Shown here piece after piece: positions 8,900 to 17,714 of a DNA stretch of 56,569 nucleotides; position 1 is the first letter of the stretch, and each line of letters starts with the position of its first letter. The position numbers were made by a program, and so were the translations under genes. Location: positions 1 through 56,569 of the forward strand of contig DUML01000036.1 of NCBI GenBank assembly GCA_012839895.1, given 5' to 3'. Origin of the DNA: Peptococcaceae bacterium. GTDB lineage: Bacteria > Bacillota > Desulfitobacteriia > Desulfitobacteriales > Syntrophobotulaceae. Under the pieces are notes generated by a model. It was not told where the DNA came from and made no database searches. It saw only the letters and a list, made by a program, of their open reading frames with translations.

Positions 8900-10099
8900 A
8901 TGCTCTATCGTGAAATGGGGAAAACAGGTGATAAGCTTTCAATTTTGGGCTATGGCTGTATGCGTTTTCCCAAAAAAGACAGGAAAATTGATGAGCCTAG
9001 GACGGAAAGGCAAATCATCTCGGCTATTGAAAAAGGAGTAAATTACTTTGACACAGCTTATGTCTACAAAGGAAGTGAGGTTGTACTGGGGAAAATTTTG
9101 GCTAAGGGTTACCGGACCAGAGTTAAGATTGCCACAAAATTGCCCTTATTTATGGTCCATTCTCAGAAAAGTATGGAAGCTATCTTGGATGCCCAATTAC
9201 AAAGGCTGCAAACCGATCATATCGACTATTACCTGATACACTGTCTAAACAGTATGGAAGGCTGGCAGAGACTGAAAGCGATTGGGGTAGAAGAATTTCT
9301 TTTTAAAGCCCAACAAGCGGGAAAAATTAACCATATTGGTTTCTCTTACCATGGGGACAGCAGCCAGTTTAAAACGATCGTGGATGATTATCCTTGGGAA
9401 TTTTGCCAGATCCAGTTTAACTATATGGATGAAAATACTCAGGCCGGCTTAGAAGGTCTTAAATACGCAGGAGCCAAAGGGCTGGGAGTTGTCATTATGG
9501 AGCCCCTTCGGGGAGGGCTTTTAGCCAGAAAGATGCCGCCTCAAATTCAGGCAATCTGGGATCAGGCGGAAACTAAAAGAACTCCTGCCGAATGGGCGTT
9601 GCGCTGGATTTGGAACCACCCAGAAGTGACTGTTGCCTTGTCCGGTATGAATGAAGAAGCTCATATTGAGGAGAATATCAGGATAGCCGGCAACTCTTAT
9701 CCAAATTCCCTTTCAGCGAGGGAACTGGAAAGTGTTGCCAAAGTCAAGGAACTGCTGACCGGGATGTTGAGAATAGGATGTACGGCTTGCGGCTATTGTT
9801 TGCCTTGCCCAGCAGGAGTAAATATTCCCATGTGTTTTGCTTATTATAACGAAAAACATTTATTTCAGACTCGGTCTCCGCAGGTCCAATACCTGGGCAT
9901 GTTAGGGGGAATGGATGGGGGAACTCCCGCTTATGCTTCACTCTGCCGGCAATGCAGCCGGTGCGAGAAACATTGCCCCCAGCAGTTGCCTATTCGCCGG
10001 CTTTTGAAGGAAGTTGCCAAAGACATGGAGCATTTTTATTTTAAGCCTGCCGTCAGGTTGGTTCAGCGCTATTATAAGTTGCGGAAAGGATTGGCTTGA
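8900..10099 (+). CDS. Aldo/keto reductase with C-terminal 4Fe-4S motifs
   Basis: At 399 residues this is longer than classical aldo/keto reductases. Residues 1-290 form the TIM barrel, with GYGCMRFP, the catalytic D-x-x-x-Y (FDTAYVYKGSE, about 50-60), K in KIATKLP and H in DYYLIHCLN. The C-terminal 100 residues carry CTACGYCLPCPAGVNIP and CRQCSRCEKHCP, ferredoxin-like cysteine clusters that would hold one or two 4Fe-4S centres. This FeS-containing branch is common in anaerobes and implies electron exchange with ferredoxin-type partners besides NAD(P)H. Physiological substrates are not known. Confidence 0.85.
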   Translation: MLYREMGKTGDKLSILGYGCMRFPKKDRKIDEPRTERQIISAIEKGVNYFDTAYVYKGSEVVLGKILAKGYRTRVKIATKLPLFMVHSQKSMEAILDAQLQRLQTDHIDYYLIHCLNSMEGWQRLKAIGVEEFLFKAQQAGKINHIGFSYHGDSSQFKTIVDDYPWEFCQIQFNYMDENTQAGLEGLKYAGAKGLGVVIMEPLRGGLLARKMPPQIQAIWDQAETKRTPAEWALRWIWNHPEVTVALSGMNEEAHIEENIRIAGNSYPNSLSARELESVAKVKELLTGMLRIGCTACGYCLPCPAGVNIPMCFAYYNEKHLFQTRSPQVQYLGMLGGMDGGTPAYASLCRQCSRCEKHCPQQLPIRRLLKEVAKDMEHFYFKPAVRLVQRYYKLRKGLA

Positions 10100-10170
10100 T
10101 TTTTTATTTATTTTGTACAAAAATATTTTTCGGGGAGAATTAATTTTGATACGACTGGAGGTACTTTAAG

Positions 10171-11319
10171 GTGAAATTCAGTAACAAATCTTTAATGAAC
10201 TATACTTTAATTATTTTTTTAACATGCCTAATAGCTGCAGTGGTAGTTTTAGCCGGTGGTTATGATATTACCATTACTAAGCCTTCGCCTGTGCAAGCGG
10301 CTCAAAACCAGGATTCAGCTACGAGTGGAGCCAGTGCTTTTTTAGGTCCAGATACTATCGAAAATATTGTTAAGAAAACAAGCCCGGCTGTAGTTAAAAT
10401 CGAGACTGAGGTACAAACCAAACAGCAATATAATCCTTTTTTTGATGATCCTTTCTTTAGAGAATTTTTTGGCGACCAGTTTAGAAGCCAACCTGAAACA
10501 AGACAGGGATTAGGCTCAGGTTTTATTATTTCTAAAGATGGTTATATTGTAACCAATAATCATGTGATCGATCAGGCTTCCAAAATAAAAGTCTACTTAT
10601 CCAGTCGAAAAGAACCATATGAAGCGAAATTAATCGGCTCAGACGCTCAACTTGACTTAGCGGTCATCAAAATAAATGCCGGCAATAACCTTCCTTTCTT
10701 AGAGTTTGGCGATACCAACAAGCTTGAAGTCGGTAGCTGGGTAATAGCAATCGGTAACCCTTACGGGCTAGATCATACGGTTACAGTTGGGGTTATTAGT
10801 GCCAAGGGTAGGCCAATAACTATTGATGGCAATGAATTTAAAGATCTTCTCCAAACTGATGCTTCTATTAACCCTGGCAACAGCGGTGGACCATTAATTA
10901 ATCTTAACGGGGAAGTTATCGGAATTAATACTGCTATTAATGCTCAAGCTCAGGGGATCGGTTTTGCCATTCCCAGTTCAACAGTTACTCAGGTTCTAGA
11001 TCAACTTATTAATGAAGGTAAGGTAATTAGGCCTTGGTTAGGTGTTATAATGCAACCCGTCACTAAAGAACTTGCCGAGTATTTTGGGCTGGATAAACCT
11101 GAGGGCGTATTAATTAGTTCTGTTATAGAAGATTCCCCTGCTCATAAAGCCGGTTTGAGAAGAGGTGACATTATCCTCGAATTTAATAAAACCAAAGTAA
11201 ATGATCCCGAAAAACTTAAAGAAGAGGTTGCAAAGACCAAAGTTGGGGATAAGGCCGTACTGCTCGTATTCAGAGATGGGAATACCGTTTATGTAACAGT
11301 GAAAATAGAGGCAAGATAG
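10171..11319 (+). CDS. htrA: HtrA/DegP-like serine protease with PDZ domain
   Basis: This 382-residue protein starts with GTG at 10171 behind CTGGAGG. It has an N-terminal membrane anchor or signal segment (about 10-31), a trypsin-like domain with the triad H131 (TNNHVID), D162 (LDLAVIK) and S238 (GNSGGP), and one C-terminal PDZ domain (about 285-378). HtrA proteases degrade misfolded proteins outside the cytoplasm under envelope stress. A good terminator follows at 11426, so it appears to be monocistronic. Confidence 0.92.
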   Translation: MKFSNKSLMNYTLIIFLTCLIAAVVVLAGGYDITITKPSPVQAAQNQDSATSGASAFLGPDTIENIVKKTSPAVVKIETEVQTKQQYNPFFDDPFFREFFGDQFRSQPETRQGLGSGFIISKDGYIVTNNHVIDQASKIKVYLSSRKEPYEAKLIGSDAQLDLAVIKINAGNNLPFLEFGDTNKLEVGSWVIAIGNPYGLDHTVTVGVISAKGRPITIDGNEFKDLLQTDASINPGNSGGPLINLNGEVIGINTAINAQAQGIGFAIPSSTVTQVLDQLINEGKVIRPWLGVIMQPVTKELAEYFGLDKPEGVLISSVIEDSPAHKAGLRRGDIILEFNKTKVNDPEKLKEEVAKTKVGDKAVLLVFRDGNTVYVTVKIEAR

Positions 11320-11425
11320 AAAAAAAGATTCTCTATAAGTCATACTGTAATTTAGTTGTACTGTCCTAGATAAGGAATTTTGAGTGTTCTTAAACAGAGC
11401 ACCGAATATACCGAAGATGTATTAA

Positions 11426-11461
11426 GCCTGTTGACAAAGTAGCTGTCTACAGGCATTTTTG
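11426..11461 (+). terminator. Terminator after htrA
   Basis: GCCTGT at 11426-11431 pairs with ACAGGC at 11449-11454. The stem extends inwards (GACA/TGTC) past one T-T mismatch, and a T-run follows at 11456-11460. Confidence 0.7.
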
Positions 11462-11627
11462 TAATTTTGGAATTGGCACCCCTATCGAACAACCTTTTTA
11501 CACTTATAAATAATAGGAGAATAAAAATTTCCTTAGGTTAAAATAATAATACCTCAATGTGGAAGAAATTCCAAATATAAACTAATATTCGACAAAATTA
11601 TTACTTACTTTCTTTTTCGATATTTTC

Positions 11628-11636
11628 TGCTATAAT
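11628..11636 (+). promoter_or_regulatory. Extended -10 promoter for the NSS transporter
   Basis: TGCTATAAT at 11628-11636 matches the extended -10 consensus TGnTATAAT exactly, and the start codon lies 54 bases downstream. There is no convincing -35 box, as expected for extended -10 promoters. Confidence 0.55.
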
Positions 11637-11689
11637 CTATAGTATAAAACTTTTAATAAATAATTTGTGTACTAAGAAAGGAGTTAAAA

Positions 11690-13039
11690 ATGGAAAAATC
11701 AAAAGGACGTGAACAATGGGGTTCAAAACTGGCTTTCATTTTGGCCGCAGCCGGATCTGCCATTGGTCTGGGCAACATCTGGCGCTTCCCTTATCTGGCA
11801 GGGGAAAATGGCGGTGCCGCATTTTTATTTATTTATTTAGCCTGTATTCTGATTATTGGTTATCCTCTAATGAATACGGAATTTGCCATTGGACGTGCCA
11901 GCCGCAAAAATCCTATCGGTGCTTTTAAGGCCTTAGCTCCCAATACCCCTTGGTGGCTAGTTGGAGCCTTGGCTGTGTTGACTCCCTTTATTATTCTTTC
12001 CTACTATTCTGTAGTAGCCGGTTGGGCAGTAGCTTATATTTTCAAATGCCTTGCTGGCTTAGCTCCTACTGCGGATTATACTCAAATGTTCGTCGGTCAT
12101 ATTACTGATGTTTGGGGGCCTATTATTTGGCATTTCATCTTTATGGCATTAACCATCGTTACCATTGCCGCCGGAGTTGTAGGCGGTATCCAAAAAGTTG
12201 CCAAAGCACTTATGCCTTTATTATTTTTGATTCTGATTGTTCTAGTTGTAAGAGGGATTACTTTACCCGGGTCAGGTGAAGGCCTTTCCTTCTACCTCAA
12301 ACCGGATTTCAGCAAAGTGGACGGAGGTACCTTCCTTGATGCCGTTGGCCAGGCTTTCTTCAGCTTGAGCCTTGGGATGGGAGCCATGATCACCTATGGT
12401 AGCTATTTGAGCAAAAAAGAAAGCATCACCAGCAGCACGGGCTGGGTTGTTGGTTTGGATACTTTGGCTGCTTTCTTGGCCGGATTTGCTATTTTCCCAG
12501 CTGTGTTTGTTTATGGTTTCAGCCCTAGCTCAGGTGCAGGTCTTGCTTTCATGACCCTACCTGCAGTATTTGCCAATATGCCTGCCGGATCTATTTTTGG
12601 CGCTCTGTTCTTCCTGCTTTTAAGCATAGCCGCTCTCACTTCGGCGATATCACTTTTAGAAGTAGTTGCTTCCTGGGTTATCGACGAAAAAGGCTGGACC
12701 AGGAAAAAGGCCGCTCTAATTCTTGGTGCTTTAATCTTTGTAGTTGGCCTACCCAGCACATTAGGTTATAGTGTAATGGGCAACATTAAACCCCTTGGCC
12801 TTGATATCCTGGATTTTTATGATTTTGTTTCTAATGCCATATTCTTGCCCCTTGGTGGTATACTGACCGCTATATTTGCAGCTTTCGTCTGGAAGACGAA
12901 GAATGCTCTGCAAGAAATTAATGAGCCTAAAGGAGTATTCTCCTTCGGCAATTGGTATACTATTTTAGTCGGCGTAATTATTCCTGTTGTTGTTGGTATA
13001 ATACTGATTGCCGGTTTGTATAAGCAATTTGCAGGATAA
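11690..13039 (+). CDS. Sodium-dependent NSS-family (SNF) amino acid transporter
   Basis: This 449-residue, 11-12-span transporter belongs to the neurotransmitter:sodium symporter family. The signature GSAIGLGNIWRFPYLAGENG in span 1 includes the unwound Na+/substrate region, and spans 6-8 show SFFSLSLGMGAMITYGSY and the Na+-site SAISLLE-type helix. Bacterial members import amino acids such as tryptophan, tyrosine or branched-chain residues with Na+; substrate here is not determinable. AAAGGAG precedes the ATG, and the gene has its own promoter and terminator. Confidence 0.92.
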   Translation: MEKSKGREQWGSKLAFILAAAGSAIGLGNIWRFPYLAGENGGAAFLFIYLACILIIGYPLMNTEFAIGRASRKNPIGAFKALAPNTPWWLVGALAVLTPFIILSYYSVVAGWAVAYIFKCLAGLAPTADYTQMFVGHITDVWGPIIWHFIFMALTIVTIAAGVVGGIQKVAKALMPLLFLILIVLVVRGITLPGSGEGLSFYLKPDFSKVDGGTFLDAVGQAFFSLSLGMGAMITYGSYLSKKESITSSTGWVVGLDTLAAFLAGFAIFPAVFVYGFSPSSGAGLAFMTLPAVFANMPAGSIFGALFFLLLSIAALTSAISLLEVVASWVIDEKGWTRKKAALILGALIFVVGLPSTLGYSVMGNIKPLGLDILDFYDFVSNAIFLPLGGILTAIFAAFVWKTKNALQEINEPKGVFSFGNWYTILVGVIIPVVVGIILIAGLYKQFAG

Positions 13040-13102
13040 GCCAAACCCCAAAGAAAGTTTAAGACCAATTTTTTTAGGTTTTTAGAACCTGCATACAGCA
13101 AT

Positions 13103-13142
13103 AAACCGTTTTTGCCTTAAAGAAGCGAAAACGGTTTTTTCA
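13103..13142. terminator. Terminator between NSS gene and lgt
   Basis: AAACCGTTTTTGC at about 13103-13115 pairs with GCGAAAACGGTT at 13125-13136 and is followed by TTTTC. On the other strand AAAAAACCGTTTTCGC has only a short T tract, but it could still help end the convergent lgt transcript. Confidence 0.7.
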
Positions 13143-13226
13143 TTATGATGAGTAATATATGCTAAGGATTTCAGTGAAAACAACCTAAAATTATGTAGAA
13201 ATTTTCTAAGGAAAGAATAAAGTTGA

Positions 13227-14012
13227 TTATTGTTTGCCGGAAAAAGGTTTTTGTCGTCTTATCATTTTATTATATATAAATATGGAGGCAATGATAATCC
13301 CTATAACGCTGACAACCTGAGCGACTCGCAGTGGTCCAAGCATTAGGCTGTCAGTTCTTAAGCTTTCGATAAAAAAGCGGCCCAGAGAGTAAAGTAGCAA
13401 ATAAAACATAGCTACAATCCCGTCAGGCAGCGTTTGGCGACTAAGGAGCCAGAGAAGGAAAAGGAAAATCAGGATGTTCCATAAAGATTCGTAAAGAAAA
13501 GTAGGGTGGTAATACAAGCCGTCAATGTACATCCCTTTCTGGATAAAAGCAGGGAATTTGCTGATAAATTCTGGGGAAACAGGGCCGCCGTGAGCTTCCT
13601 GATTAAAGAAATTTCCCCATCTGCCAATAGCTTGCCCCAGTATTAGGCTGGGTGCGATAATATCGGCTATGCCCCAAAGTTTTAAGTCTTTATGGCGGCG
13701 AATATACCAGTATCCGGCCAGAAATCCGCCAATGATACCGCCATGAATTGCTAAGCCCCCGTGCCAGACAGCCGGGATTTCCGAAGGATTGGCTCCGTAA
13801 TATCCCCAATTGAAAATAACATAGTAAAGCCGGGCTCCAATAATTGCACTTGGGATAATTAGCAGGACTAGATTAGTAAACTTATCAGGGTCTAGGTGGC
13901 GTTTGGCGGCATGATAATTGGCAAGGATTATTCCCACGCCGAATGCTAAAGCTATTAGTAGGCTGTACCAGTAAATAGGCTTAGGCCCAAGATAAAAGGC
14001 TATTGGATTCAA
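13227..14012 (-). CDS. lgt: Prolipoprotein diacylglyceryl transferase
   Basis: This 261-residue, seven-span membrane enzyme transfers diacylglycerol from phosphatidylglycerol to the lipobox cysteine of prelipoproteins. It contains the family hallmark HGGLAIHGGIIGG and the Lgt signature GRWGNFFNQEAHGGP with the essential Arg and Asn, plus the conserved H-P-T-x-L-Y-E-S motif. The start is TTG at 14012 with AGGAGG ten bases upstream. It is a single gene, convergent with the NSS transporter. Confidence 0.95.
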   Translation of the reverse strand: MNPIAFYLGPKPIYWYSLLIALAFGVGIILANYHAAKRHLDPDKFTNLVLLIIPSAIIGARLYYVIFNWGYYGANPSEIPAVWHGGLAIHGGIIGGFLAGYWYIRRHKDLKLWGIADIIAPSLILGQAIGRWGNFFNQEAHGGPVSPEFISKFPAFIQKGMYIDGLYYHPTFLYESLWNILIFLFLLWLLSRQTLPDGIVAMFYLLLYSLGRFFIESLRTDSLMLGPLRVAQVVSVIGIIIASIFIYNKMIRRQKPFSGKQ

Positions 14013-14306
14013 AGAATATATATCCTCCTGTTACTGATTACTGAAATAATTATAGCAGATTTATGGCAAGTGTTTAAATCTTTCCTGAAATGGCTATGTT
14101 TAATATAAGCCGATTGCCCGGTGTTTTTCCTTTGATTATACTAATACTTAATACCAATACTTGATTTGACTACAAAAATTAAGCTTGGCAAGAGCCTAAC
14201 AAGATACCGCGAATTAATTGCCAGAAAATAGTTTAATTAATTATTTTACTATTAAAATTAAATTGTTTATTCTAATCTTTTATCATTTGCTAAGGAGGAA
14301 GTGTTT

Positions 14307-14669
14307 ATGAAATTCTGTTGGGTTACATTGAGAGTAAAAAATCTGGAAGAATCTTTAAGGTTTTACCGGGAAATAGTAGGTCTAGAAGTGGACAGAAGGT
14401 TCGTTGCCGGGCCGGGTACAGAGATTGCTTTTATCGGTAAAGGTGAAACCAAAATTGAGTTGATTTGTAATGAAGCTAATAATGACGTCTCAATAGGGCA
14501 GGATATTTCTTTAGGATTTGAAGTTAAATCAGTTGATGAAATGATGGCTTTTATTAAAGAAAAAGGTCTCACTGTACACAGCGGTCCTTTTGAACCAAAT
14601 CCCCACGTTAAGTTCTTTTTTGTGCAGGATCCCAATGGCTTAAAAATTCAATTTGTGGAGAATAGATAG
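14307..14669 (+). CDS. VOC-superfamily (glyoxalase/bleomycin-resistance-like) protein
   Basis: This protein of 120 residues contains two beta-alpha-beta-beta-beta modules typical of the vicinal oxygen chelate fold, with VTLRVKNLEESLRFYREIVGL at the start and FFVQDPNGLKIQFVE at the end. ATG at 14307 is chosen because AAGGAGG (14292-14298) is eight bases upstream; the GTG at 14301 is too close. The substrate is unknown: isomerases, dioxygenases and resistance proteins all share this fold. Its stop is followed four bases later by the stop of the convergent rsgA. Confidence 0.8.
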   Translation: MKFCWVTLRVKNLEESLRFYREIVGLEVDRRFVAGPGTEIAFIGKGETKIELICNEANNDVSIGQDISLGFEVKSVDEMMAFIKEKGLTVHSGPFEPNPHVKFFFVQDPNGLKIQFVENR

Positions 14670-14673
14670 GCGG

Positions 14674-15750
14674 TTATCTCTTATTCTTATTCTTGATGTG
14701 CCGTATAGCTTGTTTCATTTCCGCCTTGCCTCCGAACATTTTTTTTATTTTTTCCTGTTCGAGTTGACGGAAATTTAAATTCGCATAGCCAATTTCTTTT
14801 TGCAGTTTCTTGAAGTTTTCTAAACGTTTTGGCGATAATTTTCCTTCTTCGATAGCCTTTTTTACTGCACAGCCGGGCTCTGCGGTATGAGAACAGTCCT
14901 TGTACTTGCAGTTTAAGGCTAATTCTTCAATGTCTGTAAATGATTTGGACAAATTACCGGATTCAAGCTGTAGTTCCCGCATACCGGGGGTGTCGATGAC
15001 AATTCCGCCTCCAGGCAGGAGAAGCAGCTGGCGATGGGTCGTGGTATGCCGTCCTTTGTCATCTTTACGTATTTCTCCAGTTGCTAGCACATTCTGACCC
15101 ATTAGCAGGTTAATAAGTGTTGATTTACCAACGCCGGAAGAGCCAATAAAAGCGACAGTTTTGCCTGGGGTAATAAAGGTACATATATCTCTGTAACCAT
15201 TTTCTTCCATACTGGAGCAGACGACAACATCTGTACCAAAACATACGGAAGAGACCTCTTGAAGCTTGAAGTCAATATTCTTGCATAAATCAGCCTTAGT
15301 TAGGACTATTACTGGTTTAGCCATACTCTCCCAGGCAATTGTCAGGTAGCGCTCCAACCTGCGCAAATTAAAATCTGTATTTAGAGATATACAAATAAAG
15401 ACAAGGTCAATATTTACTGCTATTATCTGGACATCATTGGCTTTACCCGCGGCTTTGCGCGCAAATACGCTCTTACGTTCCAGGATATGCTTAATTACTG
15501 CTTTTCCATTTTGGTCATCTTCTCTGTCGATTAGAACCCAATCACCGACAGCAGGAAAATCCGAGCTGTTTTGAGCGCTAAAAGCAACCTTGCCGGAAAC
15601 ACTTGCCTGCAGTTCTCCTTGTTCTCCTATTAATTTATATATATTGTGATGCTGCTCTGCAACTCTGGCTAAATACAGTCCTTTATATTGTGCCGCTTCT
15701 TGAATAAACCGGCTGCTTAAACCGTATTTTTGTAAATTATGATAATTCAT
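14674..15750 (-). CDS. rsgA: Ribosome small-subunit GTPase RsgA
   Basis: This 358-residue, circularly permuted GTPase assists late 30S maturation. The N-terminal OB fold (about 40-100) precedes the GTPase motifs in permuted order: G4 TKAD at 151-154, G5 CSS at 178-180, G1 GSSGVGKS at 203-210, switch region GRHTTTHR and G3 DTPG at 253-256. A C-terminal zinc finger follows with CKYKDCSHTAEPGC. GGGAGG lies just upstream of ATG 15750. Confidence 0.95.
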   Translation of the reverse strand: MNYHNLQKYGLSSRFIQEAAQYKGLYLARVAEQHHNIYKLIGEQGELQASVSGKVAFSAQNSSDFPAVGDWVLIDREDDQNGKAVIKHILERKSVFARKAAGKANDVQIIAVNIDLVFICISLNTDFNLRRLERYLTIAWESMAKPVIVLTKADLCKNIDFKLQEVSSVCFGTDVVVCSSMEENGYRDICTFITPGKTVAFIGSSGVGKSTLINLLMGQNVLATGEIRKDDKGRHTTTHRQLLLLPGGGIVIDTPGMRELQLESGNLSKSFTDIEELALNCKYKDCSHTAEPGCAVKKAIEEGKLSPKRLENFKKLQKEIGYANLNFRQLEQEKIKKMFGGKAEMKQAIRHIKNKNKR

Positions 15751-15813
15751 TATATCCTCCCAAGATTTTCTATCGCCTGTGCGCCGATAAAGGTCTGGGA
15801 AGGGAAATAATAC

Positions 15814-16161
15814 TTATTTATCTCCTTCTGCGGGAACAATGCAAATGAAGGAGAGGCTTTCCTTGGTATTATTGCTGAATTGGTGCAGTTTTCCCCCGGG
15901 TATATAAGCAAAAGAACCTTGCGAGATTTCGTATTCCTGATCGTCTAAATATAAGGTTCCGTTGCCGTCGGTAATGTAATTAATGTGAGGCCAAGGATGG
16001 GTATGTCTGGGGGTAAATCCACCTGCCTCCAGGGTAAAAAGCCGCATTGTCCAGCCTTCCCAGCCTTCCTTTGGTGATACCAAGACTTTTTTTAGGGCAT
16101 CTTTTACTTCTGATCCCTGTACAGGGATTCCGGCAATATCATTAATATGTCCGACAATCAT
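15814..16161 (-). CDS. Cupin-domain protein
   Basis: This 115-residue single-domain cupin has motif 1 (G-x5-HxH...: GGFTPRHTHPWPHINYI, with three histidines and E in the fold) and motif 2 (PGGKLHQFSN), giving a likely metal site. Cupins of this size are isomerases, dioxygenases or sensors, and no specific role can be assigned. AGAAGGAG precedes the ATG. It is upstream of rsgA on the same strand with a 63-base gap and may be co-transcribed. Confidence 0.8.
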   Translation of the reverse strand: MIVGHINDIAGIPVQGSEVKDALKKVLVSPKEGWEGWTMRLFTLEAGGFTPRHTHPWPHINYITDGNGTLYLDDQEYEISQGSFAYIPGGKLHQFSNNTKESLSFICIVPAEGDK

Positions 16162-16342
16162 TTCTCACCACTCCTTCTGGCATACAACTAAATTTTTTGA
16201 ACCTAACGGGAACAGGTTTTTATAATAATGATTATACCTTGTTTTTTATGTGGATTCTAATCAAATTTTAATTTAGGATTAAGAGTTGCTTAATTTTCCC
16301 TGGATAGAATAAAACCAAATTAAAGGATTGGAGTTGAGATAA

Positions 16343-16891
16343 TTGGGTATTAGTCTGGAATTAATCGATGAAATGCGGAAACGCACCAACTGCAGTTATC
16401 AAGAAGCCAAAGAACTTTTGGAAAAGCATAATGGCGATCTTATTGAGGCCATTGTGGAATTTGAAAAGAAGCAAGGCGGCAATTCCAAGAGCAAGAAAAA
16501 TGGTGATGCCTCTGGTTTCGGTAGAAAGGTTAAACAGTTAATTGAAAAGGGTTTTGTGACCAGATTTAAGATTGAAAAGGATCAAAACACTATCTTAAAT
16601 ATTCCGGTAAACGTTCTGCTACTTGTTGTATTAGTTACAATGCCGTTCTTTTGGCTATATGTGATTCTCTTTGTAGTCCTGTATTTCATGGGTTATAAGA
16701 TAAGGATTAGAAAAGAAGCAGGGGAAGAGGTTGACATTAACGAGCTTGTAGATGATTTTGGCAGTAAAGTACGGACTGCTGCTGACAAAATGAAAGAAAA
16801 GCCCGCTTCCGATGTGCAAGCCACAGCCAATAAAGATGCCAATAAAGATAATGAAAAGAAAGATGATGTTAACGAAATAATTGTTGAATAA
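16343..16891 (+). CDS. UBA-like / DUF4342-type membrane-associated protein
   Basis: The 182-residue product begins with a UBA/EF-Ts-like helical module (LIDEMRKRTNCSYQEAKELL...GDLIEAIVEF, about 5-42), then a basic linker, a segment matching DUF4342 with one long hydrophobic helix pair (about 90-120), and a charged, low-complexity tail. The start is TTG at 16343 behind AAGGATTGGAG. Function is unknown. The EF-Ts-like N-terminus suggests protein or RNA contact, but that is inference from fold resemblance. Confidence 0.65.
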   Translation: MGISLELIDEMRKRTNCSYQEAKELLEKHNGDLIEAIVEFEKKQGGNSKSKKNGDASGFGRKVKQLIEKGFVTRFKIEKDQNTILNIPVNVLLLVVLVTMPFFWLYVILFVVLYFMGYKIRIRKEAGEEVDINELVDDFGSKVRTAADKMKEKPASDVQATANKDANKDNEKKDDVNEIIVE

Positions 16892-16938
16892 GGAAACAAT
16901 ATCTATTTCAGCAAGCAAAATATCAATTAATTCCCAGC

Positions 16939-16969
16939 AAATGAACCTGGGTTGTTCCCAGGTTCATTT
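16939..16969. terminator. Perfect 13-bp hairpin between genes
   Basis: AAATGAACCTGGG at 16939-16951 is the exact reverse complement of 16957-16969 with a 5-base loop. The stem is strong but lacks a T-run, so termination is likely but not certain. Confidence 0.55.
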
Positions 16970-17027
16970 CCGCTTATAATGAAACTGGTATTCCACTTGG
17001 CAATTTTTACAAAGAGTGGAGGTTAGG

Positions 17028-17714
17028 ATGCAAGAGAAAATTTTAGTAATTGAAGACGAGACAAAAATAGCTAGGTTTTTAGAGCTGGAATTAAACCATG
17101 AAGGTTATATGGTGGAAATAGCTCATGACGGCAGGGAAGGCTATGAAAAGGCTAAGGCCGAAAATTTTGATTTAATCATTCTTGATTTAATGCTTCCTGG
17201 CCTAAGTGGCATTGAAGTCTGCCGAAGATTAAGACGGGAATCCGATGTAGCAATAATTATGCTTACGGCCAAAGATGATATTATGGATAAGGTTATGGGG
17301 CTGGACAGCGGGGCCGATGATTATGTGACCAAACCATTTGCGATTGAAGAATTGCTGGCCAGGATAAGGGTTGTTTTAAAAAGAAAAGGTAAAAAAGAAT
17401 TACACAGCCATATCCTGCGGGCTGGGGATCTCACCTTGTTTAAAGATGAATACCGGGTTACATATAAGGATGAGGAAATATCCCTCTCCAAAAAAGAATT
17501 TGAACTCTTAAAATACTTAATGGAGAACAAAGGAATAGTTTTGACCAGAGAAAAGATTCTTGATCATGTTTGGGGATACGACTATTTCGGAGATACTAAT
17601 GTGACTGATGTTTATATCAGATATCTTCGTAACAAAATAGACCAAAAATTTGCTGTGCAATTTATTCATACTATCCGAGGGGTAGGCTACATGTTTAAAG
17701 AAAATGAAAAATAA
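17028..17714 (+). CDS. OmpR/PhoB-family response regulator
   Basis: At 228 residues this comprises a receiver domain with the acidic pocket E9-D10, phospho-acceptor D53 (LIILDLMLPG), the T in MLTAKDD and K in VTKPF, followed by a winged-helix DNA-binding domain (about 130-225) with the typical C-terminus VTDVYIRYLRNKID...IRGVGYMF. ATG 17028 is preferred because GGAGG is six bases upstream; GTG 17016 would overlap that site. It overlaps the histidine kinase gene by 11 bases and is its cognate regulator. Target genes are unknown. Confidence 0.92.
   Translation: MQEKILVIEDETKIARFLELELNHEGYMVEIAHDGREGYEKAKAENFDLIILDLMLPGLSGIEVCRRLRRESDVAIIMLTAKDDIMDKVMGLDSGADDYVTKPFAIEELLARIRVVLKRKGKKELHSHILRAGDLTLFKDEYRVTYKDEEISLSKKEFELLKYLMENKGIVLTREKILDHVWGYDYFGDTNVTDVYIRYLRNKIDQKFAVQFIHTIRGVGYMFKENEK

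Larger units (their letters stand above)
11320..11689. other. Intergenic region with terminator and promoter
   Basis: This 370-base gap holds the terminator at 11426-11461 and the extended -10 promoter at 11628-11636. I see no gene in the remaining AT-rich sequence. Confidence 0.6.
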